Positions 39,422 to 49,035 of a stretch of DNA of 64,000 bases are shown here, one piece after another. Made by a program: the position numbers and the translations under genes. Below the pieces are notes generated by a model. That model was not told where the DNA came from. It ran no database searches and worked only from the letters and a program-made list of their open reading frames with translations. The first letter of the stretch is position 1. Each line of letters opens with the position of its first letter. Source of the DNA: Methylomonas rapida (GTDB lineage: Bacteria > Pseudomonadota > Gammaproteobacteria > Methylococcales > Methylomonadaceae); NCBI RefSeq assembly GCF_024360925.2, contig NZ_CP113517.1, positions 2,666,001 to 2,730,000 on the forward strand, in the 5' to 3' direction.

Positions 39422-39846
39422 ACACGCAAGTCGATTTGAGGCGAGAATGTGCATGGATAGATGCCGCGCAAGCTAAAGCTAAAAAGCCGATTTCTGTACC
39501 GCTCAATGCTGATGCAATGACGGTACTTAGAAACCAACATGGGCAACACAATATCTTTGTATTTACTTATGAAGGTGGTCCTATCAAAAAAGCCGGCGGA
39601 AAAGCCTGGAAAAAGGCGCTAAAACGCGCTGCTATTGAGGATTTCCGATGGCATGACTTACGCCATACTTGGGCAAGTTGGCACGTTCAAGCAGGAACGC
39701 CATTAAACGTTCTGCAAGTACTAGGAGGATGGGCAAGTTACGACATGGTTTTAAGGTATGCGCATCTATCAAGTGAGCACCTTAAAGCCCATGCTGGCAA
39801 CTCTAATCTTATTGTGACAAAAATACTACCTGAATCCGTGACTTAA
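39422..39846 (+). pseudogene. Tyrosine recombinase (integrase) 3' fragment
   Basis: This frame encodes the C-terminal catalytic domain of a phage-type integrase: VDLRRECAWIDAAQAKAKKP, WHDLRHTWASWHVQAG with the catalytic His/Arg, and VLRYAHLSSEHL with the nucleophile Tyr. The N-terminal part is cut off by the IS21 relic at about 39421. The last 18 bases lie inside the IS1380 element, which supplies the present stop. Removing that element and one TSD copy restores the original ending KILHFEKRA and a TAG. Confidence 0.85.
39824..39828 (+). repeat. Target-site duplication TACTA, left copy
   Basis: The pentamer TACTA abuts the left inverted repeat of the IS1380 element at 39829 and is repeated at 41497-41501 after its right end. 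This shows a simple insertion. Confidence 0.8.
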
Positions 39847-41496
39847 AAGGCCATCCACGGCCGCAACGCAATGATTTAAAACGCTTATTCTGGGATAATA
39901 CCGCTATTCTTCCATTCACCCGGCGAGTGATTCATGAAGCGGTTTATCCTGGAGCAATCTGAAACTGAATTTTATACCAGCCATTCTGGATTAGCCTTGG
40001 TCGGTTTATGTTTGAATCAATATGGCCAGCTCAATCAGGCGCTGGAAAAAGGTATTCCGCTACGGCACGGTATTGCTCACGCCGATATTATCAAAAGCTA
40101 TATAGGCACCCTTAGCCTGGGCAAAAGCGACTTCGAAGCCATCGAAAACCATCGCGACGACGACTATTTCAAAGCCGCGCTCGCCATTCATCAAGTACCC
40201 TCCAGCGCTCGCCTCAGACAGCGGCTGGATGAACACGCTGACGCCTTATTACCGATCATTTATCAAAGCAACCTCGATTTTCTGGCTCACGCCCAGGTGC
40301 CGGTAACGCCGTTAGCCACAGGCCATGTCGCGTTGGATATCGATGTTTACCCCATGAACAACGAAAAAACCTGCAAAGAAGGCGTCTCCCGAACCTACAA
40401 AGGTTTTGACGGCTACGCCCCGATTGCCCTCTATCTGGGTAAAGAGGGCTGGTGTATTGGTAATGAACTGCGCGAAGGCAAGCAGCATTGCCAATACGAA
40501 TTCCGCTATGCGCTGGAGCGCGGACTCGCCGCCGCGAAACGTTTGACGACTTTGCCTTTGTTGGTCCGGCTGGATGGCGGTCACGACGCGCTCGACAATC
40601 GCATCGACTTACACGAAGCCGATCAGGTCGATTTCATCATCAAATGGAACCCGCGTAAACAAGATGCCGACGCCTGGCTGGCCTACGCCGAACAACACGG
40701 CCAGTGGACCACACCGCGCGAAGGCAAACGCGTGGCCTTGTTCAGTGTCATGGAGCAACACACTCGCAACGGTAAAACCTATACCTGTCGCAGGGTCATG
40801 CAAATCACCGAGCGCACCATCACGGCTCAAGGCCAAGCCCTCGTGCTACCGGATATCGAAATCGAAGGCTGGTGGACCAGTCTGCCGGTGGCCGATTACG
40901 ACGATGCCATGGTTATTGCCCTCTATCGCGACCATGCCACCGCTGAACAATTCCACAGCGAATTCAAGACCGATCTGGATATCGAGCGCCTGCCATCCGG
41001 CAAGTTTGCCACCAACGACCTGATCATGAGCCTCAGCGCCTATAGCTACAACATCCTGCGCTGGATAGGCCTGATCGGCTTGCTGGGCGAACAAAGCCCG
41101 GTCAGGCATCCTGCCAAGCGGCGGCGTATCAAAACCGTGATCCAGGAACTGATGTATCTGGCCGCGCGACTCATCCGTAGCGGGCACCGGCTGAAGCTGC
41201 GCTTTTCACAGAGCTGTCCCGGTTTCATCGCTTTTGAATCCACCTACGCCAAACTCGCCGCCGGCTAGCGACTGATCGCTCTGCCATCGATAGCACAACG
41301 CCGCAAATTCACAGTGGCTTGGGAATCCTGCGCCTAAAGTCCATCAAATTGAATCATGCAGGGAAAATATTCCAGATAATACGCTGCATTTCTAGCCGTT
41401 AAACTCGATTGCCTGGACCACACTTTTAAATTCAGCGAATTTTGGAAGAGTATGACGAATAAAAGGTCTGGCAATATGTGGAGTCACGGATTCAGG
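39829..41496 (+). mobile_element. Complete IS1380-family insertion sequence
   Basis: The 1668-bp element has matching ends: CCTGAATCCGTGACT at the left and its reverse complement AGTCACGGATTCAGG at the right, a 15-bp perfect terminal inverted repeat. It carries one transposase gene and a 5-bp target duplication, TACTA. It interrupts the last codons of an integrase gene. A second copy starts at 63793 in the same orientation and differs at one base in the first 30. Confidence 0.92.
39934..41268 (+). CDS. IS1380-family transposase
   Basis: A 444-residue DDE transposase with the IS1380 pattern: first Asp in HVALDIDVYPMNNEKTCKEG, second Asp in LLVRLDGGHDALDN, and Glu in AEQFHSEFKTDLDIERLPSG. The gene is intact, spans most of the element and starts 105 bp inside the left end, so the element may still be active. 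Confidence 0.93.
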   Translation: MKRFILEQSETEFYTSHSGLALVGLCLNQYGQLNQALEKGIPLRHGIAHADIIKSYIGTLSLGKSDFEAIENHRDDDYFKAALAIHQVPSSARLRQRLDEHADALLPIIYQSNLDFLAHAQVPVTPLATGHVALDIDVYPMNNEKTCKEGVSRTYKGFDGYAPIALYLGKEGWCIGNELREGKQHCQYEFRYALERGLAAAKRLTTLPLLVRLDGGHDALDNRIDLHEADQVDFIIKWNPRKQDADAWLAYAEQHGQWTTPREGKRVALFSVMEQHTRNGKTYTCRRVMQITERTITAQGQALVLPDIEIEGWWTSLPVADYDDAMVIALYRDHATAEQFHSEFKTDLDIERLPSGKFATNDLIMSLSAYSYNILRWIGLIGLLGEQSPVRHPAKRRRIKTVIQELMYLAARLIRSGHRLKLRFSQSCPGFIAFESTYAKLAAG

Positions 41497-41501
41497 TACT
41501 A
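41497..41501 (+). repeat. Target-site duplication TACTA, right copy
   Basis: Right-hand copy of the 5-bp duplication flanking the IS1380 element; see the left copy at 39824. Confidence 0.8.
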
Positions 41502-41551
41502 CACTTCGAAAAAAGAGCATAGTTAAAAATAACGTAAGTCATTGAAATATT

Positions 41552-41596
41552 TGGTCGGAACGACAGGATTTGAACCTGCTACCCCTTGTCCCCCAG
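41552..41596 (-). other. 3' half of a tRNA-Pro(GGG) gene: integration (att) site
   Basis: Read on the minus strand, this 45-bp piece runs from the anticodon loop (CTGGGGG, anticodon GGG) through the variable loop, the T arm (GCAGG TTCAAAT CCTGT) and the acceptor strand to the CCA end. The 5' half is absent: the sequence expected to pair with the anticodon stem is not there. Such fragments arise when an integrase recombines at a tRNA gene. It lies 178 bp before an intact integrase, so it is probably one end of an island; the intact tRNA is outside the window. Confidence 0.75.
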
Positions 41597-41773
41597 AAAG
41601 GTAAATCCATATCCAATACCATCCATCCCCATCTAGATTAATCAGTATTTATCTATATATATCAACATATTATATTATTTTGTTGTCCAAGGCCGTTTAT
41701 AGTGATTTAATCAAATCCAAGAAAAAATGTATCCCGGAATGTATCCCGGAAATTGATGTAGGCGGAATAAATC

Positions 41774-43075
41774 ATGGCTAACAACAAACTAACCGACTTG
41801 GCATTTCGCAAGCTCAAACCTCTGGAAAAAGAGCAACTCATTCCGGATGGTGGCGGTCTTTATGTCAGGGTTCGACCAGTCACTGAAGGGGGTGCCATTT
41901 CTTTTCGCTTCCGTTATCTGAATCAAGGTAAACAAATCTGGATGACCTTAAAGGCGAAATCATTGGCTGATGCGAGAAAGGAACGGGACAACTACAAATC
42001 CATGGCGAAACAAGGGATCGACCCTGTCACTGAGCAAAAATTATCCGCAGAACGAGCGAGAGCTACCCAGCTCGCCGAGGAAGCAGAGATTGCCAGACTA
42101 CAAGCATTGACTAGCGTTGATGGATTATTTGAACGCTGGGCCGCGACAGATCTTCAACAACGCAAAGATTTTGCTGAAGTTCAGCGTATGTTTACCAAAG
42201 ATGTATTGCCGGTAATTGGCTCGTTTAACGTGCAGGACATTCGCAAAGGCCACGTGACTGACGTCATTGATCGCATCAAACGACGCGGCTCGGTTCATAC
42301 CGCACGCAATCTGCTTAAATTGATGAGACAGATGTTCAAATTCGCAGTTGATCGAGACATCATTGAATTTGACCCGACGGCAAGTTTAAGTGTTAGCAAG
42401 ATTACGACCAAAAACACCGAGCGCGATCGCGTGTTGTCACAAGATGAAATCAAACTTCTAACCCAGCAATTGCCTGCAGCAGGCCTGATGCCGTCAACCG
42501 AATGCGCACTCTGGATCATGTTATCCACGCTTTGCCGAGTTGGCGAATTAAGTAAAGCGCAATGGAAGCATGTCGATTTCGATGCCCGGACCTTTTTCAT
42601 TCCCATTGAAAACAGTAAAAACGACAAGGCCCACACCATTTTTCTTTCTGACTTTGCTTATGCTCAGTTTCAACGATTGTTCACTTTCAAACAGTCGGAA
42701 ACCTGGTTGTTTCCCAATAGCAAAAACACATCCCATGTTTGCGAAAAGTCCATCACCAAACAAATCGATGGCCGCCAGAATTCAACGGTTTACAGCAATA
42801 GAAGCAAGGCTAATCAGGCCTTGGTCATGCCCGGCGGCAAATGGACACCGCACGACTTGCGCAGGACCGGCGCCACCATGATGGGCAATCTTGGCGTACA
42901 CGGCGACGTTATCGAGAAGTGCCTGAACCACACTCAGGAAAACACGCTGAAGCGCGTTTATCAACATCAAGCGTTGAAAACCGAGCAAGCAGAGGCATGG
43001 CGTGTGTTGGGTGAACGACTAGAACTATTGACCAGTGGTAACCCAAATGTCATTCCAATCAAACGGGTAATCTGA
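41774..43075 (+). CDS. Tyrosine-type site-specific integrase (P4-like)
   Basis: A 433-residue integrase with an N-terminal DUF4102-type arm-binding domain (FRKLKPLEKEQLIPDGGGLY), a core-binding domain (about residues 115-205), and the catalytic domain. The catalytic residues are Arg in STLCRVGELSKAQW, the HDLRRTGATM box, and Tyr in LKRVYQHQ. Proteins of this type insert islands into tRNA genes, which fits the tRNA-Pro fragment just upstream. The start ATG at 41774 is preceded by a GTAGGCGGA region. Confidence 0.93.
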   Translation: MANNKLTDLAFRKLKPLEKEQLIPDGGGLYVRVRPVTEGGAISFRFRYLNQGKQIWMTLKAKSLADARKERDNYKSMAKQGIDPVTEQKLSAERARATQLAEEAEIARLQALTSVDGLFERWAATDLQQRKDFAEVQRMFTKDVLPVIGSFNVQDIRKGHVTDVIDRIKRRGSVHTARNLLKLMRQMFKFAVDRDIIEFDPTASLSVSKITTKNTERDRVLSQDEIKLLTQQLPAAGLMPSTECALWIMLSTLCRVGELSKAQWKHVDFDARTFFIPIENSKNDKAHTIFLSDFAYAQFQRLFTFKQSETWLFPNSKNTSHVCEKSITKQIDGRQNSTVYSNRSKANQALVMPGGKWTPHDLRRTGATMMGNLGVHGDVIEKCLNHTQENTLKRVYQHQALKTEQAEAWRVLGERLELLTSGNPNVIPIKRVI

Positions 43076-43141
43076 AGCAATGCTGAATCAAGATGCACAA
43101 TTGGCGTACAATTGCATTCAAGCAATTGGAGGATCTTAGTT

Positions 43142-43914
<773 letters not shown>

Positions 43915-43930
43915 ACAGAAATTATTCGGG

Positions 43931-44095
43931 TTAGGCCAGAAGTTTGGTTTGATCTTGGGCGTTGAGCTTGTTGACGTTGTTTTGTTCGTATTCGTTATTT
44001 TGAGGTATTACCGGTGTTACGGCCAGTTCTGGCGCGGGTTGTGGCGGTTTTACCGATGCAGTATCGGGTAACACCGGTGTTATCGCTGGAACATT
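43931..44095 (-). pseudogene. Possible decayed gene tail, Pro-rich
   Basis: On the minus strand an open frame of 54 codons ends at 43931. It encodes VPAITPVLPDTASVKPPQPA, then PELAVTPVIPQNNEYEQNN, and ends NAQDQTKLLA. It has no start codon and is preceded by stops. A second frame just upstream (STDELFPPDDQHLETQSE) may be its earlier part after a frameshift. The Pro/Gln-rich composition suggests the C-terminal end of a larger lost protein. No family is recognised. Confidence 0.3.
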
Positions 44096-44173
44096 TCACT
44101 TTGCGTTTCGAGGTGTTGATCGTCTGGCGGAAACAGCTCGTCGGTCGACTATGCCAGATAATGGCGAATCACG

Positions 44174-46329
44174 TTAGCGAGCATGATCGTCATCATCAAA
44201 TTGAATCACGTAAAACCAAGCCGAGCCGCCGTGGACTTTGACCTGGGTGACATGCTTTTTTGGATTGGGGCCGGATTTCAGGATCCCCTGACCGATCAGC
44301 AATTTGACCGCCAGGGCCAGATCGGCATGACCAATGGCCTTTTTGAAACCGGCTGTGCTGAACAACCATTGCCGGCCGCGTTCGGTTTGGCGCCAATAGC
44401 CGGAACGCTCGCCATGCAGGCGGTTGGGGTCGTCGGTTTTGGTAAAGCGGCTGTCGCCATAGAGTTCAAGGTACTGCCGCAACGCATTGGCTAATTGCCG
44501 GGGTTCTAGTTCGCAGGGTCCACGCTGTTGACGCCAATGTTTGAAGCAGATCAATGCCGCTTCCATGGCGATGCATTCCGGCCAGCCCGTGACGCCATAT
44601 TCGCTGGCCAACTCACCCACCATGCCGATCAAGGCAAAGCTGCCGGCTGCCCTGCCCTCCTCTGCTGATAAAGGGCCGTAGTGCTGTTCGAAAATACGCA
44701 GGCATTGCTCTAGATAGCCGGCAAAATCGCGTCGGTCGCGGGTCAATCGCTCCAGAAAAGCAATACCGGCGGTGCCATATTGCTGCGACGTGCGCTGATG
44801 CAGTGCCATGGCAAAGGCTCGTCTACTGCCATAGTCATGCAGATGGTCAAAGGCACCGTGTTGACCAAACACCGACAACTGCAGAAAGCGCACCAATTCA
44901 CCGGCGTTGACCGGTATACCGGCTTTACTCAGATGGGCTTCAATCGAGTCTTCACCGTTGGACAAAATCGCTACCCGCCAATGCTGATGCAGCATGGCTT
45001 TGCCATGGATCGTGGCCCGTTGTTTGCCCACGCCATTGGCCAGCAGATACAGCGACTTGCTGACATCCTGGGCATCGGCCTTACTCATTTCATCCAGACA
45101 CTGGCGGCGACTTGCATGCCGCTGGTCTTGCCCTGACTGGAGGGGCCATAAATATGAATGGCCAAGCTGTCCAGATGGCATTTAGCCAGCAAAGGGCCGC
45201 AAAAGGCGAGCGAGACCATTAACAGCAAAAAAGGATTGCCGGGACATAAACCCGCCACCTGTTGTTGCCAGGCGGACAAGGTACCGGCTTGCCGATACAA
45301 GTTACTGTTTGTATTCCCCTCGGACTGCAGCAAAACGGCATCCGTCGAATCGCCGATACTACGATCCGGCAGCACATAAACATTATCAAACCAACCGGGC
45401 GTCGATGTGATCCAGATCGTTCGATCAGGCTGTTGCTGACTCAAATACTCCGCCAACCGATTGCGTTGCGGGTAGTGAATATCCAGGCCTTGGTCGAACA
45501 AGGCTTTCTGTAGCTCATCGCCACGGCCAGCCAGAAATCGCAATGGCATGTGCCGCTGTTTGAGTACGCCCAGACGATCGCGAAAGTTCAGCAATAAGCC
45601 AAACTCGCCACCCTGCCGGTTGCGAACAATCGCCACGGCCTTCAACACACAACAGATTCTGACATCGCGTAGCGCCGGCGGCTCCTTGGCAGACGATTTG
45701 CCGAGAAAATGGTAATACACACCGGCGGGCCAGCTATGATCTGGACCACAAGTGTGTTCATACACGCGATAACAGGGGCGACTGTCGGCGCTGGGAAGTG
45801 AGGATGCCACATCCAAATCGAATTTGGCAGTACCGGTTGCCTGACTCGCTGTCCGGATCTCGGCCAAATCGGCGGACGACAACTGTGCGAGCAAAATTCG
45901 CTCTATGCTGGATACCAAAGCAAAACCGTCATCGACCGTTTCCTCCAGAATGAGTTCAGAATCAGTATTTACGTTAGTCACCCTACCCTCCTCCAGTCGA
46001 TACACCACAATCTCGTCACGTACCTGCGCCCATCGCTGGCCCACGAGCCGACCAGAATCGTAATCAAACGCGGGTTGACTGAAATCCACATCGCTTGGCC
46101 AGACGACAACCCGTTCTGCGCCATCACCAAGCAGCAGCTTGATCAGTGCCATCACGTCATCATGACCGGCGGCCTGATCAGGTTGCCAGTCGACGATTAA
46201 CATCAGGCCCAGCACAGGCCAACGATACTGGATCTGTGCCGAGTTAGAAGGACATATCAGTGCCCATAAGGTGGGATTGCCTTGCCACTGCCGGGCTCTA
46301 TGCCAAACGGCGGCAACGGCAATCGTTGA
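44174..46329 (-). pseudogene. DUF927-type ATPase gene, broken by an internal deletion and frameshift
   Basis: The 5' part (to 45085) encodes the N-terminal region and Walker A loop (IHIYGPSSQGKTSGMQVAAS), then stops at VWMK. The 3' part, in another frame, resumes at CLDEMSKADAQDVSKSLYLL and continues to 44174. In intact DUF927 proteins about 30 residues lie between these points, so a deletion has removed them and shifted the frame; a CTGG microhomology marks the joint near 45095. The true start is also unclear. The main frame is open from the AlpA stop but has no ATG before 46203, and an ATG at 46337 opens another frame that ends after 26 codons. DUF927 proteins are helicase/primase-like enzymes of mobile elements. 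Confidence 0.75.
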
Positions 46330-46572
46330 TCAGGCATCAGCGTTGCCGGTGCATTGAGCGCCTAAACGCGCAATGAGCTGGGCAATATCCTCGACCCGCC
46401 AGGCGGTCATATTGGGGCCCATTTTGATCGGCTTAGGAAAGATGCCTTTTTTGATGCCATCCCACCAAGATGATTTACTCATGGGCAGCAATCCATAAAT
46501 GGGCGGATTGGCCTTTGGATCACCAATAATTTGTTTCAAACGCAGAAAACCAGTTTCGGGCAATTTACTCAT
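46330..46572 (-). CDS. AlpA-family transcriptional regulator / excisionase-like
   Basis: An 80-residue protein of the AlpA type. It has a MerR-like winged-helix core (ETGFLRLKQIIGD, LLPMSKSSWWDGIKKGIFPK) ending in PNMTAWRVEDIAQLIARL. Such proteins activate integrase genes or help excision of P4-like islands. The ATG at 46572 follows GAGG. Its stop codon is in the same reading frame as the DUF927 gene that follows at once. Confidence 0.88.
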   Translation of the reverse strand: MSKLPETGFLRLKQIIGDPKANPPIYGLLPMSKSSWWDGIKKGIFPKPIKMGPNMTAWRVEDIAQLIARLGAQCTGNADA

Positions 46573-46712
46573 GTTTATTAACCTCATAATCATTGGAAAA
46601 ATGGGGCGATAGTCCTTATTTCAAGTCAGCCAGCCGACCAATTCTTTATTTTAAAAAGGTGATTGACAGGTGATTGGTCGACTCTGAACATAGAATGTTA
46701 TAAATACAGAAT

Positions 46713-47210
46713 CTAAGGATCGGTTTTCAAACTGGTCTTACAGACACAACACCGCTCTAATGATTTTTCACTGCCCACGATTATCAACACGGGCGAACTG
46801 CACTGATGGCATGAAATCAACCGCAACTGCTTATTCCTCAAGTCTCGCGCCACCAACCACGCTGTGGTGAAATCCAGGCTGCTATTGGGCAAGGAGATTT
46901 TGAAAAAGTCGAATGCCTGAATGACGTTATCGATGCCACCCTGAACATTTTCGGTTTCAATCGATTGAAATAGTTTGGCGAAGAGCGTGGCCTCCTTGTA
47001 CCGCCTCACGTTGTGTGTCAGTCCACGAATCGACTCCTTGATCGGACCGGGACTGCCAGAACGGCCAAGTAGCTCTTTGTAAGTCGCTTTTATCAAGTCT
47101 TTAGGAACAGTGGTTTCCCTAATAATGACTGCAATTCTGGCTTGGCGCTGAATCAATTGAACAGTCAATTCATACTGTTTTAGTCTTTTGATCATCCTTT
47201 TGGCCTCCAT
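46713..47210 (-). CDS. FlhC-like transcriptional activator (pair 2)
   Basis: A 165-residue protein resembling FlhC, the DNA-binding half of the FlhDC activator. The N-terminus has RQARIAVIIRETTVPKDLI, similar to the FlhC helical region. The middle has LDFTTAWLVARDLRN, matching the conserved xAWxLxR segment. The C-terminus has a four-Cys zinc site, CHQC at 134-137 and CVC with Cys154/Cys157. It overlaps the STAS-FlhD gene by one base (TAATG), so the two are surely co-translated. SetC and AcaC of conjugative elements are related; the target promoters are unknown. Confidence 0.78.
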   Translation of the reverse strand: MEAKRMIKRLKQYELTVQLIQRQARIAVIIRETTVPKDLIKATYKELLGRSGSPGPIKESIRGLTHNVRRYKEATLFAKLFQSIETENVQGGIDNVIQAFDFFKISLPNSSLDFTTAWLVARDLRNKQLRLISCHQCSSPVLIIVGSEKSLERCCVCKTSLKTDP

Positions 47211-47803
47211 TACTCGCCACCACCGCTTAATGTCAGCAAAACATCAATACCGTTACGCTGTTTGGTATTGATCTGCGTAAACAAATGATTCGGCATCCTG
47301 GGCGCAAAGCATAACCAGCCAGACTGGGCAATATGCTCAATATCTTCCAGCGACAAGCGTCCGATGGCTTGGCGCAAATCCTGATCAGTAATGCCCAAAA
47401 TGTATCTGGCGCAAAACGGCTTATCGCGGCAAAGCTCGCGGGCTTTGATTAGCCATAGACTGTTCAATGACACGATTTCCTGATCAGTGGTCTGAGCCTG
47501 AAAGCGAGCCAAGCCATCGAAATAGTCATCCAACTCGCTGAGGGCAGACTGCATGACGCCACTGACTTCGGCGGACAGGTTTTTTAGCTGCAGCCATTGA
47601 TTCAAAAAATCGGCGCCGAATTCGTTGGTCAAGGGGCACAATAGCGCCTGGCAAAATGCCTGTGACACTTGCCCAACATTCAAAAAGTCGAGGGTTAAGG
47701 GTTGATGATTGAAAAAGCATTCTCGCGCCAGATGGGCTAAATTTTTTCCTTCCGCCGCATCCAGTCTTGTTCGAGCATTGATAGATTGAACGAATAAGTA
47801 CAT
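47210..47803 (-). CDS. STAS-like (DUF4325) domain fused to an FlhD-like domain
   Basis: A 197-residue two-domain protein. Residues about 1-95 read like a STAS-like DUF4325 module: an initial strand, ARTRLDAAEGKNLAHLAREC, the central strand PLTLDFLNVGQVSQAFCQAL, then QWLQLKNLSAEV. Residues about 110-185 read like FlhD: LNSLWLIKARELCRDKPFCA, RYILGITDQDLRQAIGRLSL, EDIEHIAQSGWLCFAPRM. I know of no such fusion described. It lies between two FlhC-like genes with an AAGGAGAG ribosome site and would pair with the downstream FlhC. The STAS part may sense a ligand or partner; this is inference. Confidence 0.7.
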   Translation of the reverse strand: MYLFVQSINARTRLDAAEGKNLAHLARECFFNHQPLTLDFLNVGQVSQAFCQALLCPLTNEFGADFLNQWLQLKNLSAEVSGVMQSALSELDDYFDGLARFQAQTTDQEIVSLNSLWLIKARELCRDKPFCARYILGITDQDLRQAIGRLSLEDIEHIAQSGWLCFAPRMPNHLFTQINTKQRNGIDVLLTLSGGGE

Positions 47804-47821
47804 AAAGACTCTCCTTGGTCG

Positions 47822-48448
47822 TTAGTAGCGGCCGAGACATATCGCCGAATTTTTTCGCTCATGTTGTGAAAAAGTCCGCGAAACACGAGATTGTCGACTC
47901 ATAATCCCTGTTTGGGTTTGACACACTGGACAATGGATTGGCCCTTGAATACCCAGGTGAAGGCTCAGGTGCCGGGCATGACACGTCAGGCAAGTCACAA
48001 AACCCAAGGTGGAGGCACGGAATTGTTGGGTCAGTTGCCATGCCCGATTGATATCCAGCACTCTATGGAGTTTGAATTCTGCCTCTCGATGGCTGGGCTT
48101 TGGATTATGGGCGACGATACGGCAGTACAAATCGTATGCCGTGCAAAACCGCTGGCCAAACTCGATGCCATTACCATGCCCAGGCACATAATCCTGAATC
48201 AGCCCCAAGAAAATCGAAGCATGCAGATTGTTGACAGTCGCTCGCTCAATCCACTGCGGATCCCATGGCAGCATGCCTTTAATAGGCGCTTGTTTTTGCG
48301 CGAGCCAGTAAATGCGGTTCGCCGTTTTCCGTTTGATACCGCAGAGAGAGCAAACGATTGGCGTTCGGGCGCCCAGCTTGAACAACGTTTTAGCCAACAT
48401 TAGTTCGGCACCAAAATGCGACAAGTCGACGAAGCCACCGTTATTCAT
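47822..48448 (-). CDS. FlhC-like transcriptional activator (pair 1)
   Basis: A 208-residue FlhC-like protein. It has an N-terminal helical part (LMLAKTLFKLGARTPIVCSL), KGMLPWDPQWI, similar to the FlhC KGMLPFSxxWF segment, LDINRAWQLTQQFRAS, and a four-Cys zinc site with CLTC at 153-156 and CPVC at 173-176. A Ser/Arg-rich tail of about 30 residues follows. A second Cys pair (CSLC, 33-36) is an extra feature. The start overlaps the upstream FlhD-like gene by 8 bp. Confidence 0.8.
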   Translation of the reverse strand: MNNGGFVDLSHFGAELMLAKTLFKLGARTPIVCSLCGIKRKTANRIYWLAQKQAPIKGMLPWDPQWIERATVNNLHASIFLGLIQDYVPGHGNGIEFGQRFCTAYDLYCRIVAHNPKPSHREAEFKLHRVLDINRAWQLTQQFRASTLGFVTCLTCHARHLSLHLGIQGPIHCPVCQTQTGIMSRQSRVSRTFSQHERKNSAICLGRY

Positions 48449-48725
48449 GTTGGCCAGCCTGATTCAGTGAATCGTGGACGAGCAAGGCAGCATAAGCGGC
48501 GGCAGATATCGGGTGGTTGCCCAGTGGCAGCAAACTGATGACGGCGCGGTTGATCGCGGCCTGTTCTTTGATGATCTCCAGTGATAGGTCTGCCACTTGG
48601 CTGACCACCTCTGGATCAACACCAAACCGCCAAGCGGCTTCCATGGCGTTGCTGCGGGCACATTCTCTGAATAGCATCAAATACTGAAAATTCAGATGGG
48701 TCAGATCTTCTTCTAGCGTAGCCAT
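48441..48725 (-). CDS. FlhD-like co-activator (pair 1)
   Basis: A 94-residue all-helical protein resembling FlhD: LTHLNFQYLMLFRECARSNA, AWRFGVDPEVVSQVADLSLE and IIKEQAAINRAVISLLPLG align in order with the FlhD helices. FlhD itself does not bind DNA alone; it forms a ring with FlhC. The start at 48725 has AGGGAG six bases upstream; an ATG at 48752 would add nine residues. It is the first gene of the minus-strand regulator operon. Confidence 0.78.
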   Translation of the reverse strand: MATLEEDLTHLNFQYLMLFRECARSNAMEAAWRFGVDPEVVSQVADLSLEIIKEQAAINRAVISLLPLGNHPISAAAYAALLVHDSLNQAGQHE

Positions 48726-49035
48726 GCAATGCTCCCTGGTTGATAACGACATGGGCTCATGCTACGAGGTTAGTTTTGTAAGCGTCACGCGCGCAAAGTG
48801 GGTGTTTTTGGGGCATTTTCCGCGCAAAGCCTTGCGGGACTTGGCTTGGCGAGGCTACGCCTTATGATTGAGGAGCAAAAAGCAATTGACAATTCGTAAC
48901 CGTTTGTATTTTCGGTGAATTATTTTGCTGGATAGCTTTAGGTAGCGTAATTAGGTCAAAAGCGGGCCTTTTTTGCACGCTTGCAAGATTGAATTTTTCA
49001 GTAGACTCGGCTCAACCTTACGAGTCAACGCTGCC
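48726..49035. promoter_or_regulatory. Divergent control region between the two FlhDC-like operons
   Basis: The 310 bp between FlhD-like 1 and the transglycosylase hold no gene. TTGACA occurs at 48886-48891 and TATTTT at 48907-48912, a short (15-base) spacing pointing toward the transglycosylase operon. A GCGGGCCTTTTTTG stretch near 48962 could be a weak stop signal. This is the natural place for autoregulation by the FlhDC-like proteins. Confidence 0.35.
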
